Source of the DNA: Phaeovulum vinaykumarii
GTDB lineage: Bacteria > Pseudomonadota > Alphaproteobacteria > Rhodobacterales > Rhodobacteraceae
Direction of reading: 5' to 3'
Assembly: GCF_900156695.1 (NCBI RefSeq)
Contig: NZ_FTOM01000003.1
Coordinates: forward strand, 124,001 to 188,000
DNA: 64,000 bases
How positions within the stretch are numbered: position 1 is the stretch's first letter; each line of letters begins with the position of its first letter. Below are positions 7,337 through 17,293 of this stretch, one piece after another. The notes below the pieces were generated by a model that saw only the letters and a program-made list of their open reading frames with translations, ran no database searches and was not told the origin of the DNA. A program made the translations under genes and the position numbers.

Positions 7337-8422
7337 TTATTGTCGGAAGCGGCCGGGTGCAAGGGCTGCGACCGTTTCGCCGTCAAGTTCGGACGGGCGG
7401 CCCGCCATCAGATCGGCCAGAAGCGCCGAGGCCCCCGGCGCGGTCTGGAAGCCATAGCCCCCCTGCCCGGCGCACCACACGAAGGACGGGTCGGTCGGGT
7501 CGGGCCCGATCACCAGCACCCGGTCGGGCGCGAAGGTGCGCAGACCCGCCCAATTGGCCAGAAGCCGCGTCACCGGCTCGGTCACCATCTCCTCGTAGCG
7601 CGCCAGCCCCTCGGCCAGCACCATGTCGTCGGCCCAGGCGTCATGCGGCTCGGCCGGGTCCTGATCGGCCGGCGACACGATCAGCGCTCCGGCATCGGGC
7701 TTGCAATGCCAGGTCTCGCCGACATTGAGCGTCATCGGCCAGGTCGAGACGTCATGCCCGCCGGGGGCCGGAATGCGCGCCATCGACCGGCGCAGCGGCG
7801 TGAAGCCCAGGGGGGCCACCCCCGCCATCTGCGCGATCCGGTCCACCCAGGCACCCGCGGCATTGACCAGGATGCGCCCCTCGAAGACGCCCTTGGGCGT
7901 GGTGACGGCCCAGCCTTGCAGGCTGCGCCGGATGCCTTGCACCGGGGTCGCGGTATAGACGGCGGCGCCGTGGTTGCGCGCCTCGCGCAGGAAATCGGCC
8001 ATCAGCCGGTCGGTGTCGATATCGAAGGCATGGGTGGCATAGCCCGCGCGCGCCACCATCTCGGGGCGCAGGATCGGCAGGATCGTGCGCGCCTCGTCGC
8101 GGCTGATCTCGGGCAGTTCCATCTGCGCCATCTCGGCCTCGAAGGCCTCGGCCTCGGCGCCGGGGCGGGCCACGACCATGATCCCGCGCGGGGTCAGGTA
8201 ACCGCCGTTGTGGCGGGCGTGGTAATCCTCGGAGGCAAAGGACAATTCGACCACCGGGCGCTTGCCGTAGCGGGGTTCGAACAGCGCCGCCGAGCGGCCC
8301 GAGGCGTGATAGCCGAGGCTCTGCTCGGTCTCGAGAAGGGCGACGCGCCCCAGGGGCGCCAGCCGCGCCGCGGCGGAGATGCCGGCGACGCCGCCGCCGA
8401 TGATGAGGAAATCGTTCTGCAT
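7337..8422 (-). CDS. FAD-dependent amine/hydroxy-acid oxidoreductase (DAO family)
   Basis: 361 aa glycine/D-amino-acid-oxidase-like flavoprotein. The N-terminal dinucleotide fold IIGGGVAGISAAARLA begins at residue 6 and is followed by E in ALLETEQSLGYHASGRSAA, which contacts the FAD ribose and is typical of the family. A C-terminal GQGGYGFQTAPG segment closes the FAD site. Start ATG 8422 is chosen because homology begins there; an 18-residue upstream extension would be non-conserved. No partner gene reveals the substrate. A possible 30-aa peptide gene lies 128 nt upstream on the same strand. Confidence 0.88.
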   Translation of the reverse strand: MQNDFLIIGGGVAGISAAARLAPLGRVALLETEQSLGYHASGRSAALFEPRYGKRPVVELSFASEDYHARHNGGYLTPRGIMVVARPGAEAEAFEAEMAQMELPEISRDEARTILPILRPEMVARAGYATHAFDIDTDRLMADFLREARNHGAAVYTATPVQGIRRSLQGWAVTTPKGVFEGRILVNAAGAWVDRIAQMAGVAPLGFTPLRRSMARIPAPGGHDVSTWPMTLNVGETWHCKPDAGALIVSPADQDPAEPHDAWADDMVLAEGLARYEEMVTEPVTRLLANWAGLRTFAPDRVLVIGPDPTDPSFVWCAGQGGYGFQTAPGASALLADLMAGRPSELDGETVAALAPGRFRQ

Positions 8423-8820
8423 GAGCGTAGTTCTGACACGAGGGGCGCGCGGGTGAAAGGGGGCGGTGCGCGGCAATGGAGGTTCCCGCCCCGTCTGCGA
8501 CGTCGGCGCGCAGAAACCGGAAACGGGGCGACCGGAAATGGTGTGGCGGCTCAGCCACCGCCGCCGGCGGCCACGAACGGGGCCGGATGGCGGGGGACAC
8601 CGCTTCGGGATACCGCCAGGGCGGCCAGCGCGGGACGTCTCATGTTCGCTCTCCTGGGTCGTTCTCCCGCAAGGGGGCCGGGTGCAGGATTGTTCGGGCG
8701 CGGCCGCGTCACAACCTCTGATGGCAGGGGGCGGCCTTGCGCGAAACGCATGACACCGATCGAAAGGATTGCATCGTGCACGGGGCTGCGCTTCACTGCG
8801 CTGCCCAGCCCGGAGATCCC
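8423..8820. other. 398-nt divergent intergenic region
   Basis: Region between the minus-strand FAD oxidase and the plus-strand dehydratase. It holds a short candidate peptide gene (8551-8643, minus) and a direct repeat TTTCCGGT twice, 15 bp apart, near 8515-8540 on the minus strand. No strong promoter or terminator was recognised. Confidence 0.4.
8551..8643 (-). CDS. Candidate 30-aa peptide with strong ribosome site
   Basis: Short frame MRRPALAALAVSRSG... ending in VAAGGGG and TGA. It is supported mainly by CAGGAG placed 7-8 nt before the ATG, a better site than many annotated genes here have. The peptide is basic and alanine-rich at its N-terminus and ends in four glycines; no domain is recognised. 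It could be a leader peptide for the FAD oxidase downstream, a stand-alone small protein, or chance in GC-rich DNA. No codon-usage test was possible. Confidence 0.4.
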   Translation of the reverse strand: MRRPALAALAVSRSGVPRHPAPFVAAGGGG

Positions 8821-9792
8821 ATGTTCACACTCGACGAACTCGAAGCGGCGCTGGATCTGGTCCATGCCCAGGTGCCGCCCACGCCCCAGATCCACTGGCC
8901 GCAGCTGGGCGCCGATCTGGGCGCCGAGGTCTGGGTCAAGCACGAGAACGCCGCCCCCACCGGCGCCTTCAAGGTGCGCGGCGGTGTCACTCTGATCGAC
9001 TGGCTGCGCCGCACCCATCCCGACTGCCCCGGCATCATCACCGCCACGCGCGGCAACCACGGCCAGTCGCAGGCGCGCGCGGCGGTGGCGGCGGGCCTGC
9101 GCGCGGTGGTCTATGTGCCGCACGGCAATTCGGTCGAGAAGAACGCCGCGATGCGGGCCTTCGGGGCGGAGCTGCGCGAGCACGGCCCCGATTTCGACAC
9201 CGCCCGCGAGGAGGCGATGCGCGTCGCCGCGGCCGAGGGCCTCTATGCCGTGCCGCCCTTTCACCCCGAGCTGGTGCGGGGCGTTGCGACCTATGCGCTC
9301 GAGCTGTTCCGCGCCGCGCCGCCCCTTGACCGGGTCTATGTGCCGATCGGCTGCGGCTCGGGCATCTGCGGGGTGATCGCGGCGCGCGATGCGCTGGGCC
9401 TTGCCACCGAGATCGTGGGGGTGGTGGCCGAGGGCGCACCGGGGGCGGCGCTGTCCTTCGCCGCGGGCCATGTGGTCGAGACCGGGCCTGCGCACACCTT
9501 CGCCGACGGGCTGGCCGTGCGCGTGCCGGTGCCCGAGGCGCTGGCGATCTACGGGGCGGGGGCGGCGCGCGTTCTCACCGTGTCGGATGACCAGATCGCG
9601 GCGGCGATCCGTGCGCTCTTCTCGGGCATCCATGCCGTGGCCGAGGGCGCGGGCGCGGCCGCCTACGCGGGCCTTCTGGCCGAGGCCGAGATCAACCGCG
9701 GCAAGCGGCTGGGGGTGATCGTGTCGGGGGGCAACATCGACAGCCCCTGGATGGCGACGCTTCTGTCGGGGGGCATCCCCACGCCGGGCTGA
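8821..9792 (+). CDS. Threonine/serine dehydratase-like PLP enzyme
   Basis: 323 aa fold-type II PLP enzyme. The Schiff-base lysine is K51 in PTGAFKVRGG (family motif S/G-x-F-K-x-R-G). The substrate-binding region TRGNHGQSQARAA and the phosphate-binding glycine loop IGCGSGICG are both intact. It lacks the C-terminal ACT-like regulatory domain of biosynthetic IlvA, so a catabolic threonine/serine dehydratase or related ammonia-lyase is likely. The TRGNHGQS motif, rather than SxGNHAQ, occurs in a threonine dehydratase subgroup; substrate is not certain. Start ATG 8821 matches where homology begins. Confidence 0.87.
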   Translation: MFTLDELEAALDLVHAQVPPTPQIHWPQLGADLGAEVWVKHENAAPTGAFKVRGGVTLIDWLRRTHPDCPGIITATRGNHGQSQARAAVAAGLRAVVYVPHGNSVEKNAAMRAFGAELREHGPDFDTAREEAMRVAAAEGLYAVPPFHPELVRGVATYALELFRAAPPLDRVYVPIGCGSGICGVIAARDALGLATEIVGVVAEGAPGAALSFAAGHVVETGPAHTFADGLAVRVPVPEALAIYGAGAARVLTVSDDQIAAAIRALFSGIHAVAEGAGAAAYAGLLAEAEINRGKRLGVIVSGGNIDSPWMATLLSGGIPTPG

Positions 9793-9919
9793 GGCCCCGG
9801 CGCGCGCCGGCAGCCCCGGCATGGAGCGGGGACATCTGGGGACATGGCCGTTTGGGGGGGCTTGCATCCGGGCAGGCGAAGGCGGCATTCTGGGGGCTCT
9901 TCCTCCCCGGGCCCCGACG

Positions 9920-10441
9920 ATGATCCGCTATTCCCTGCGCTGCGACCGCAACCACGCTTTCGACAGCTGGTTCCAGTCCGCCGAAGCCTATGAAAAGCTT
10001 GCCGCTGCCGGCCTTGTCAGCTGCGCGATCTGCGGCAGCACGCAGGTCGAGAAAACCTTGATGGCGCCGGCCGTCCGCCCCGCGCGCCGCACCCCCGCGC
10101 GGCCCGATGCGTCCCAGTCCGATGCGTCCCAGCCCGACACGTCCCCCGCAGGCGCCGCGCCCGGCGCCACAGCGCCCGCCCCTTCGGCAACCGCGGCCCG
10201 CCCCCTCGCCCGCCCCTCCGGCGAGATCGAGGAAAAGCTCCGCGCCCTGCGCGCCGAGATCGAGGCCAGCACCGATGATGTCGGCACCGCCTTCGCCCGC
10301 GAGGCCCGCGCCATGCACGAAGGCCGCACCCCCGAACGCGCCATCCGCGGCGTGGCCCGCCTCGACGAAGCCCGCCAGCTCCTCGAAGACGGCATCCCGG
10401 TCCTGCCGCTGCCCTTCATCCCCACGCGCAAGACCAACTGA
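9920..10441 (+). CDS. DUF1178 family protein
   Basis: 173 aa. The N-terminus [18 protein letters not shown] followed by CAICGS is a conserved DUF1178 zinc-ribbon-like start (C8 and a later CxxC). Residues about 60-105 are an Ala/Pro/Ser-rich linker and the C-terminus ([15 protein letters not shown] ... GIPVLPLPF) is the conserved helical tail. Function unknown. In alphaproteobacteria it is commonly found beside housekeeping genes, here upstream of gatB with a 253-nt gap. ATG 9920 is used because homology begins there. Confidence 0.85.
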   Translation: MIRYSLRCDRNHAFDSWFQSAEAYEKLAAAGLVSCAICGSTQVEKTLMAPAVRPARRTPARPDASQSDASQPDTSPAGAAPGATAPAPSATAARPLARPSGEIEEKLRALRAEIEASTDDVGTAFAREARAMHEGRTPERAIRGVARLDEARQLLEDGIPVLPLPFIPTRKTN

Positions 10442-10694
10442 TCCGCGGGGATTGCGGGGGAAGGCAACCGCGCGCCCCGCCGGCCTCCGACATTCCCGCC
10501 GCTTGCCCCCCCCCCGTGCCCCCGACGCCCCGACGGGGCGGCGGCGCGGGCCGCGGCCCCTCGATGGGGCCAAGGCCCGCTCCTCCCCTCCAGACACCCC
10601 GGCACACCCCCGTCGCCCGCCACCACGGCCCTTGCTCCCGCGCGCCCCCTCGCCTAAAACCGCGCCAAACCGCATCCGCCGACAGGAGTCCCGC
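10442..10694. other. Intergenic stretch with no recognised feature
   Basis: 253 nt of very GC/C-rich DNA between the DUF1178 gene and gatB. No gene, repeat array or clear promoter was seen. Confidence 0.4.
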
Positions 10695-12212
10695 ATGCTC
10701 GACCATCTCGCCTTCAGCGCCCCCGAGCCCAAGCGCATCGCCGGCGCGCGCGAGGATTGGGAACTGGTGATCGGCCTCGAGGTCCACGCCCAGGTCGCCT
10801 CGAACGCCAAGCTCTTCTCGGGCGCCTCCACCACCTTCGGCGCCGAGCCCAATTCCAACGTCGCCTTCGTCGATGCCGCCATGCCCGGCATGCTGCCCGT
10901 CATCAACGAATTCTGCGTGGCCCAGGCGGTGCGCACGGGGCTTGGCCTCAAGGCCGGGATCAACCTGCGCTCGGCCTTCGACCGCAAGAACTACTTCTAC
11001 CCCGACTTGCCGCAGGGCTATCAGATCAGCCAGCTTTATCACCCCATCGTCGGCGAAGGGGAAATCATCGTCGACATGGGGCCGGGCGTGGCGCGGCGCG
11101 TGCGCATCGAACGCATCCACCTCGAACAGGACGCCGGCAAGTCGATCCACGACATGGACCCCAACATGTCCTTCGTGGACCTCAACCGCACGGGCGTCGC
11201 GCTGATGGAGATCGTCTCGCGCCCCGACATCCGCGGCCCCGAGGAAGCCGCCGCCTATGTCGCCAAGCTGCGCCAGATCCTGCGCTATCTGGGCACCTGC
11301 GACGGCAACATGCAAAACGGCAACCTGCGCGCCGACGTCAACGTCTCGATCTGCCGCCCCGGCGATTACGAGAAATTCATCGAGACCGGCGACGCCTCGG
11401 TCCTGGGCACGCGCTGCGAGATCAAGAACATGAACTCGATGCGCTTCATCCAGCAGGCCATCGAATACGAGGCGCGCCGCCAGATCGCCATCGTCGAGGA
11501 CGGCGGCAAGGTCGATCAGGAAACCCGCCTCTACGACCCCGACAAGGGCGAGACGCGCTCGATGCGCTCCAAGGAAGAGGCGCATGACTACCGCTACTTC
11601 CCCTGCCCCGACCTGCTGCCGCTGGAAATCGAACAGGCCTGGGTCGACGACATCGCCGCCACCATGCCCGAGCTGCCCGACGCCAAGAAGGCCCGCTTCG
11701 TCAAGGATCTGGGCCTGTCGGAATACGACGCCTCGGTGCTGACCGCCGAGGTCGAGAACGCCGATTACTTCGAGGCGGTCGTGGCCGTCTGCGCCGACGG
11801 CAAGCTGGCCGCGAACTGGGTCATCAACGAATTGTTCGGCCGGCTCAAGAAGGAAGGCCACGAGATCGGCGCAAGCCCGGTCAGCCCGGCGCAGCTGGGC
11901 GGGATCGTGAAGCTGATCAAGTCGGGCGACATCTCGGGCAAGATCGCCAAGGATCTGTTCGAGATCGTCTATACCGAAGGCGGCGACCCGGCCGAGATCG
12001 TCGAGGCGCGCGGCATGAAACAGGTCACCGACCTCGGCGCGATCGAGACCGCAGTCGACGAGATCATCGCCGCCAACCCCGCCCAGGTCGAGAAGGCCAA
12101 GCAGAACCCCAAGCTGGCCGGCTGGTTCGTGGGCCAGGTGCTCAAGGCCTCGGGCGGCAAGGCCAACCCGGCCGCCGTCAACGAGATCGTGGCGAAGAAA
12201 CTCGGCCTCTAA
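10695..12212 (+). CDS. gatB: Asp-tRNA(Asn)/Glu-tRNA(Gln) amidotransferase subunit B
   Basis: 505 aa, normal GatB length. It activates mischarged Glu-tRNA(Gln) or Asp-tRNA(Asn) for transamidation by GatA. The GatB signature around VIGLEVHAQ, the LRADVNVSI strand and the EIKNMNS motif are present, with the C-terminal helical YqeY-like tail from about residue 350 ([20 protein letters not shown]). CAGGAG precedes ATG 10695 by about 8 nt. gatA and gatC are not adjacent. A strong hairpin follows the stop codon. Confidence 0.96.
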   Translation: MLDHLAFSAPEPKRIAGAREDWELVIGLEVHAQVASNAKLFSGASTTFGAEPNSNVAFVDAAMPGMLPVINEFCVAQAVRTGLGLKAGINLRSAFDRKNYFYPDLPQGYQISQLYHPIVGEGEIIVDMGPGVARRVRIERIHLEQDAGKSIHDMDPNMSFVDLNRTGVALMEIVSRPDIRGPEEAAAYVAKLRQILRYLGTCDGNMQNGNLRADVNVSICRPGDYEKFIETGDASVLGTRCEIKNMNSMRFIQQAIEYEARRQIAIVEDGGKVDQETRLYDPDKGETRSMRSKEEAHDYRYFPCPDLLPLEIEQAWVDDIAATMPELPDAKKARFVKDLGLSEYDASVLTAEVENADYFEAVVAVCADGKLAANWVINELFGRLKKEGHEIGASPVSPAQLGGIVKLIKSGDISGKIAKDLFEIVYTEGGDPAEIVEARGMKQVTDLGAIETAVDEIIAANPAQVEKAKQNPKLAGWFVGQVLKASGGKANPAAVNEIVAKKLGL

Positions 12213-12233
12213 GGCAACCGCCGCGCAAGACAG

Positions 12234-12258
12234 GGCGCGCCCCGCCGGGCGCGCCTTT
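12234..12258 (+). terminator. Terminator of gatB
   Basis: A 9-bp GC stem (GGCGCGCCC/GGGCGCGCC) with a 4-nt loop is followed by TTT. It lies 22 nt after gatB and abuts the end of the convergent RelA/SpoT gene, so it may serve both directions. Confidence 0.65.
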
Positions 12259-13327
12259 CACGTTTCAGCGGCGCTTTGGCCCCCCGTCATCTTCTGATAG
12301 CGCCGCACGATCTGGTGCAAACGGGTCCCCCTCCCACGTCCGCGCCCGGCGCGCCCTTCCAGCGCCGCGTCCATCTCCGCCAGCTTCGTCTCGAGCAGCG
12401 CCATCAGCAGAAGATCGGCCGAGGCCGGGTCAAGCGTCAGCCGATCCCCGCTTTGCTCAAGATACGCGTTGAAGTCCCGAACGGAGTGCACCAGCGCGTC
12501 CGGATCACAGCCCGAGACCGCGTTTTCAGCTCCGCCGCGCGGGTAATCCCCAGATCACGCAGCATGTCGAAGACCTGCTCGGATTCCCTTGAAATATCGG
12601 TCATCTTCCCGCCCAGCAAACCGCGCGACCGGGCGATGAAATCATGCACATCGTGGAACGGCTGGGTTTCGCCCTGCGCGCGCCGATGATCCAGCGCCTT
12701 GAGAAGCGAAGAGATTTCCAGATCCCCCTGCCGCACCGTCCGGCCCAGTTGCTCCAGATAATGACATTCATCTTTCGAAGGATCCCCGTCCTTCTTGTAG
12801 CCGATGTCATGTTCGATCTCGTTCCAGACATGGGCCATCATGGTGCAGACCTGGACCTCACAGCTGATATCGCCCAGATTGTCATAAAGCCGGATCTCGA
12901 GGTCCTTATCGGACAATTTCACCTGAACATGCGTCGCGCGATAATAGTTCGCGGGATCGTTCCGGTTCTTGTCCTTTGCGTCCGGGGCGCCGACCAGTTC
13001 GAATTTCCCTTGCAGCGCCGCCACGATCCGCGCGCAATCCTCATGCTGATAGGCCGCGATACGAACGCCCGCCAGGTCACTGATCTGGTGGAATATATCG
13101 TCCACGTCCGAAAAGCTCTTCTCCCCCGCCGCGTGAAAACGCCGTAGCTTTCCCTCCAGCGATTTCTCGCTCTTGACGCGCCCGGTGACCTGCGCGCGGA
13201 TCGCATTCGCGTCACAGATGTCTTCGCGGCAGATCTGGGCCACGCGGTCGGCCAATTTCACATAGCGGTCGCGTTCGCGGCGAAAGCGCGCAACCGCCAG
13301 GTCAATGAGGTTTTCGTCGAACGCCAT
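12258..13327 (-). pseudogene. RelA/SpoT-domain (p)ppGpp synthetase-like gene with a frameshift near its 3' end
   Basis: The first frame from ATG 13327 gives a RelA/SpoT nucleotidyltransferase domain with RVKSEKSLEGKL, DLAGVRIAAY and EVQVCTMMAHVW, ending at 12437 in an unusual basic tail. One base is missing from the AAAA run at 12523-12526. If five A were present, reading would continue as ELKNAVSGCDPDALVHSV and then the 77-residue frame DFNAYLEQSGDRLTL... to the stop at 12258, a natural-looking C-terminal domain of about 356 aa in total. Either a sequencing error, a real truncating mutation, or slippage. The catalytic motifs are intact, so the short product could still be active. It resembles stand-alone RelA/SpoT proteins of unknown or toxin-like function. 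Confidence 0.7.
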
Positions 13328-13373
13328 GAAACGTCGCCCTCCAAGATCACCCGATGCCGGAGGCCAACGAAAA

Positions 13374-13405
13374 ACGCGGCCCCTGCCTTTCAGCAGACGC
13401 CGCGT
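13374..13405 (-). terminator. Terminator of the MttB-like gene
   Basis: A 7-bp stem ACGCGGC/GCCGCGT with an 18-nt loop is followed on the minus strand by TTTTT. It lies 45 nt past the MttB-like stop. Confidence 0.6.
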
Positions 13406-13449
13406 CTTGTGGTCGTGTCAACACCGCCCTTCACCGCGAAGGGGCGCGA

Positions 13450-14994
13450 TCAGAGGAAGGCGTCGGGCACGGCGGCCTTCTTCTGCGCGACATAGGCGTC
13501 AAGCGCCTCGAGGATGCCGGGGTCGATCGGCGGCGCCTCATAGGCCCCCAGCAGCTTTTTCACCCGCGCCGTGGCCAGGGTGACGGTGTCGCGCGCGCCC
13601 TCTTCCTCCCAGGTTTCGAAGGGCTTGTAATCCAGCAGTTCGGTCCGCCAGAAGGCCTCCTTGAAATGGGCCTGGGTATGCGCGCAGCCCAGGAAATGCC
13701 CCCCCGGCCCCACTTCGCGCAGCGCGTCCATCGCCTGCGCCGAGGCCGACATGTCCACCCCCGCCGCCAGCCGGTGCAGCGTGCCCAGCTGGTCGGCATC
13801 CATCACGAATTTCTCGTAGGAGGCCACAAGCCCCCCCTCGAGCCAGCCCGCGGCATGGAGCATGAAGTTCACCCCCGCCAGAAGCCCGATGTTGAGGGTG
13901 TTGGCGGTCTCGTAGGCGGCCTGCGCATCGGGCAGTTTCGAGCCGCAGAACGACCCCGCCGAGCGATAGGGCAGCCCCATGCGCCGCGCCAGCTGCCCCG
14001 CGCCCAGCGTGATCTGCGCGGCCTCCGGCGTGCCGAAGGTGGGCGCGCCCGAGTTCATGTCGATCGAGGTGACGAAGGTGCCGAAGATCACCGGCGCACC
14101 GGCGCGGATCAACTGGCTGTAGGCCACGCCCACCATCACCTCGGCCAGAACCTGCGTCAGCGTGCCGGCCACCGAAACCGGCGCCATCGCACCGCCGACG
14201 ATGAAGGGCGACACGATACAGGCCTGCCCGGCCGCGGCATAGACCTCGAGCGCGCCCATCATCGTGGCGTCAAAGGTCAGCGGCGAGTTGATGTTGACCA
14301 GCGAGGTCAGAACCGTGTTCTGATCGACGAAATCCGCCCCGAACAGGATCTTCGACATCTCGACGCTGTCGGCCGCGCGCGAGGGTTCGGTGACCGAGCC
14401 CATGTAGGGCTTGTCCGACAGCGTCATATGCGCATGCAGCATGTCGAGGTGGCGCTTGTTGACGGCCACGTCGGTGGGCTCGCAGACCGTGCCGCCCGAA
14501 TGGTGCAGCCACTTGGACATCTGGCCCAGCTTGACGAAATTGCGGAAGTCCTCGATCCGGGCATAGCGGCGCCCGCCTTCGATGTCGCGCACGAAGGGCG
14601 GGCCGTAGACCGGCGCCAGCACCAGGTTGCGCCCGCCGATGGTCACGTTCCGGTCGGGGTTGCGGGCGTGCTGGACAAAGCTGGCGGGCGCGGTGGCGCA
14701 GAGCTGGCGCACCAGACCGCGCGGAAAGCGCACGCGCTCGCCCAGCACATCGGCCCCGGCCTGGCGCCAGCGTTCCAGCGCCGCGGGGTTTTCCACGAAA
14801 TTGACGCCGATTTCCTCGAGCAGGGTCTCGGCATTGGCCTCGATGATGGCCAGCGCCTCCTCGTTCAGGATCTCGAGGTTGGGGATGTTGCGCTCGATGA
14901 AGCGGACCAGTTCGACCTTGGTCGCGCGCCGCTCGGCCCGACGCGCCGCCCCGCCCCCGCCGCGGCCACGCCGCCCCGGTGCCGTCTGTTCCAT
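13450..14994 (-). CDS. Trimethylamine methyltransferase family protein (MttB-like, without pyrrolysine)
   Basis: 514 aa MttB-superfamily TIM-barrel methyltransferase. Conserved features include SGGTVCEPTDV, GSFCGSKLPDAQ and the C-terminal GPGGHFLGCAHTQAHF. The reading frame has no internal TAG, so this is a non-pyrrolysine member, as expected in alphaproteobacteria. Such homologues demethylate quaternary amines such as glycine betaine with a corrinoid partner; neither corrinoid protein nor reactivase is encoded nearby, so the acceptor is unknown. GGAGGAG lies 9-10 nt before ATG 14994. It follows an importer operon by 72 nt but has its own ribosome site and terminator. Confidence 0.88.
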   Translation of the reverse strand: MEQTAPGRRGRGGGGAARRAERRATKVELVRFIERNIPNLEILNEEALAIIEANAETLLEEIGVNFVENPAALERWRQAGADVLGERVRFPRGLVRQLCATAPASFVQHARNPDRNVTIGGRNLVLAPVYGPPFVRDIEGGRRYARIEDFRNFVKLGQMSKWLHHSGGTVCEPTDVAVNKRHLDMLHAHMTLSDKPYMGSVTEPSRAADSVEMSKILFGADFVDQNTVLTSLVNINSPLTFDATMMGALEVYAAAGQACIVSPFIVGGAMAPVSVAGTLTQVLAEVMVGVAYSQLIRAGAPVIFGTFVTSIDMNSGAPTFGTPEAAQITLGAGQLARRMGLPYRSAGSFCGSKLPDAQAAYETANTLNIGLLAGVNFMLHAAGWLEGGLVASYEKFVMDADQLGTLHRLAAGVDMSASAQAMDALREVGPGGHFLGCAHTQAHFKEAFWRTELLDYKPFETWEEEGARDTVTLATARVKKLLGAYEAPPIDPGILEALDAYVAQKKAAVPDAFL

Positions 14995-15066
14995 CCCGCT
15001 CTCTCCTCCAGATGACCACATCGTCCGGTATACCCGCGGCGCCGGGCGGAAACCGACCGGTTTGCG

Positions 15067-16143
<1,077 letters not shown>

Positions 16144-16186
16144 GATTGAACTATCGCCTTAATGTGGGGCCGCGCCTGCCAGGCGG

Positions 16187-17293
16187 TCATCCCCCCTTCA
16201 CCGCCCCCGTCAGCAGCCCGCGCACGAGCGATCTCTGAAGCCCGAAGAACACCGCCAGCGGCAGCGCCATGGCCACGAAGGCCGCGGCCGCCAGAAGCCC
16301 CCATTCCCCGCCGCGCGCGCCCATCATCTCGCGCAGGGCGCCCGTCAGCACCTGCTGATCGGGGCCCGCGCCCAGAAACACCAAAGCGACCAGAAGATCG
16401 TTCCAGACCCACAGGAACTGGAACGTGGCAAAGGCCGCCAGCGCCGGAAAGCTGAGCGGCAGCACGATCCGAAAGAAGATCCGCAGCTCGGAGGCGCCGT
16501 CAAGACGCGCGCAATCCACGATCTCGCGCGGCAGGGCCAGCATGGCGTTGCGCAACAGATGGACCGCAAGCGGCAGCCCGAAGCCCGTATGCGCCAGCCA
16601 CACCCCCAGGAAGCCCTTGCCAAGGCCGATCGCATTGTGCAGCCGCAAGAGCGGGATCAAGGTCAGATGCAGCGGCACCACCAGAAGCGCCACCACCCCC
16701 GCCACGATCAGCGCGCGGCCGGCAAATCGCATGAAGGCCAGCGCGTAAGCCGCGAAGCCGGCAACCAGAATGGGAAGCACCGTGGCCGGAACCGTCACCA
16801 TCAGCGAATTCAGGAAGGCCCGGCCCATGCCCTCGGCGCCGATCACGCGGGCGAAATTCTCGAAGGTGAAGCGCGGCGGCACGCGCAGGCGCAGGAACAC
16901 CCGCAGGCCCGGCGCGGCCTCGGGCTGCGGGCTGCGCAGGACATAGCGCCCGTTTGCCGCGACCCGCAGATCGCCCGCCCGCGTGGCGATCTCGGCCCCC
17001 GGCGCCAGCGCCGCGGGATCGCGCGCCGAAAGACCCCAGGCCAGAAGCGTCTCGTCCGGGCCGAGAAGCTGCCCCTCGTGCAGCCAGGCATCCCCGTCGG
17101 CGCGCGCCGGTGTCGTGGGCGCAAGCCGGCGAAAGACCGTGACCGTCGCCGGGAAAGGGGCACTCCACCAGCCCGCCCCCGTGATCTGGCCCGGATCGCG
17201 CAGCGCCGTCACCAGAAGGCCCGCCGTCGGCAGCAGCCACAGCGCAACCAGCGCCGCCACCGCCAGATGGCGCAGCAGGGCAAGGGCGCTCAT
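16187..17293 (-). CDS. aglG: ABC sugar importer permease (AglG/MalG type)
   Basis: 368 aa CUT1 permease. TM1 (residues 6-30) is followed by an unusually long periplasmic loop of about 110 residues (GWWSAPFPATVTVF ... VPPRFTFENFARV), the feature that separates AglG from ordinary MalG. The EAA loop is at DCARLDGASELRIFFRIVLP. It overlaps the upstream permease by 4 nt (17290-17293). It forms the membrane pore with the AglF-like subunit. Confidence 0.85.
   Translation of the reverse strand: MSALALLRHLAVAALVALWLLPTAGLLVTALRDPGQITGAGWWSAPFPATVTVFRRLAPTTPARADGDAWLHEGQLLGPDETLLAWGLSARDPAALAPGAEIATRAGDLRVAANGRYVLRSPQPEAAPGLRVFLRLRVPPRFTFENFARVIGAEGMGRAFLNSLMVTVPATVLPILVAGFAAYALAFMRFAGRALIVAGVVALLVVPLHLTLIPLLRLHNAIGLGKGFLGVWLAHTGFGLPLAVHLLRNAMLALPREIVDCARLDGASELRIFFRIVLPLSFPALAAFATFQFLWVWNDLLVALVFLGAGPDQQVLTGALREMMGARGGEWGLLAAAAFVAMALPLAVFFGLQRSLVRGLLTGAVKGG

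Noticed and set aside
9821-10107. Longer starts for the DUF1178 protein and for gatB
   Set aside because: Upstream in-frame ATGs exist but the conserved N-termini begin at 9920 and 10695, and CAGGAG fits the gatB start.
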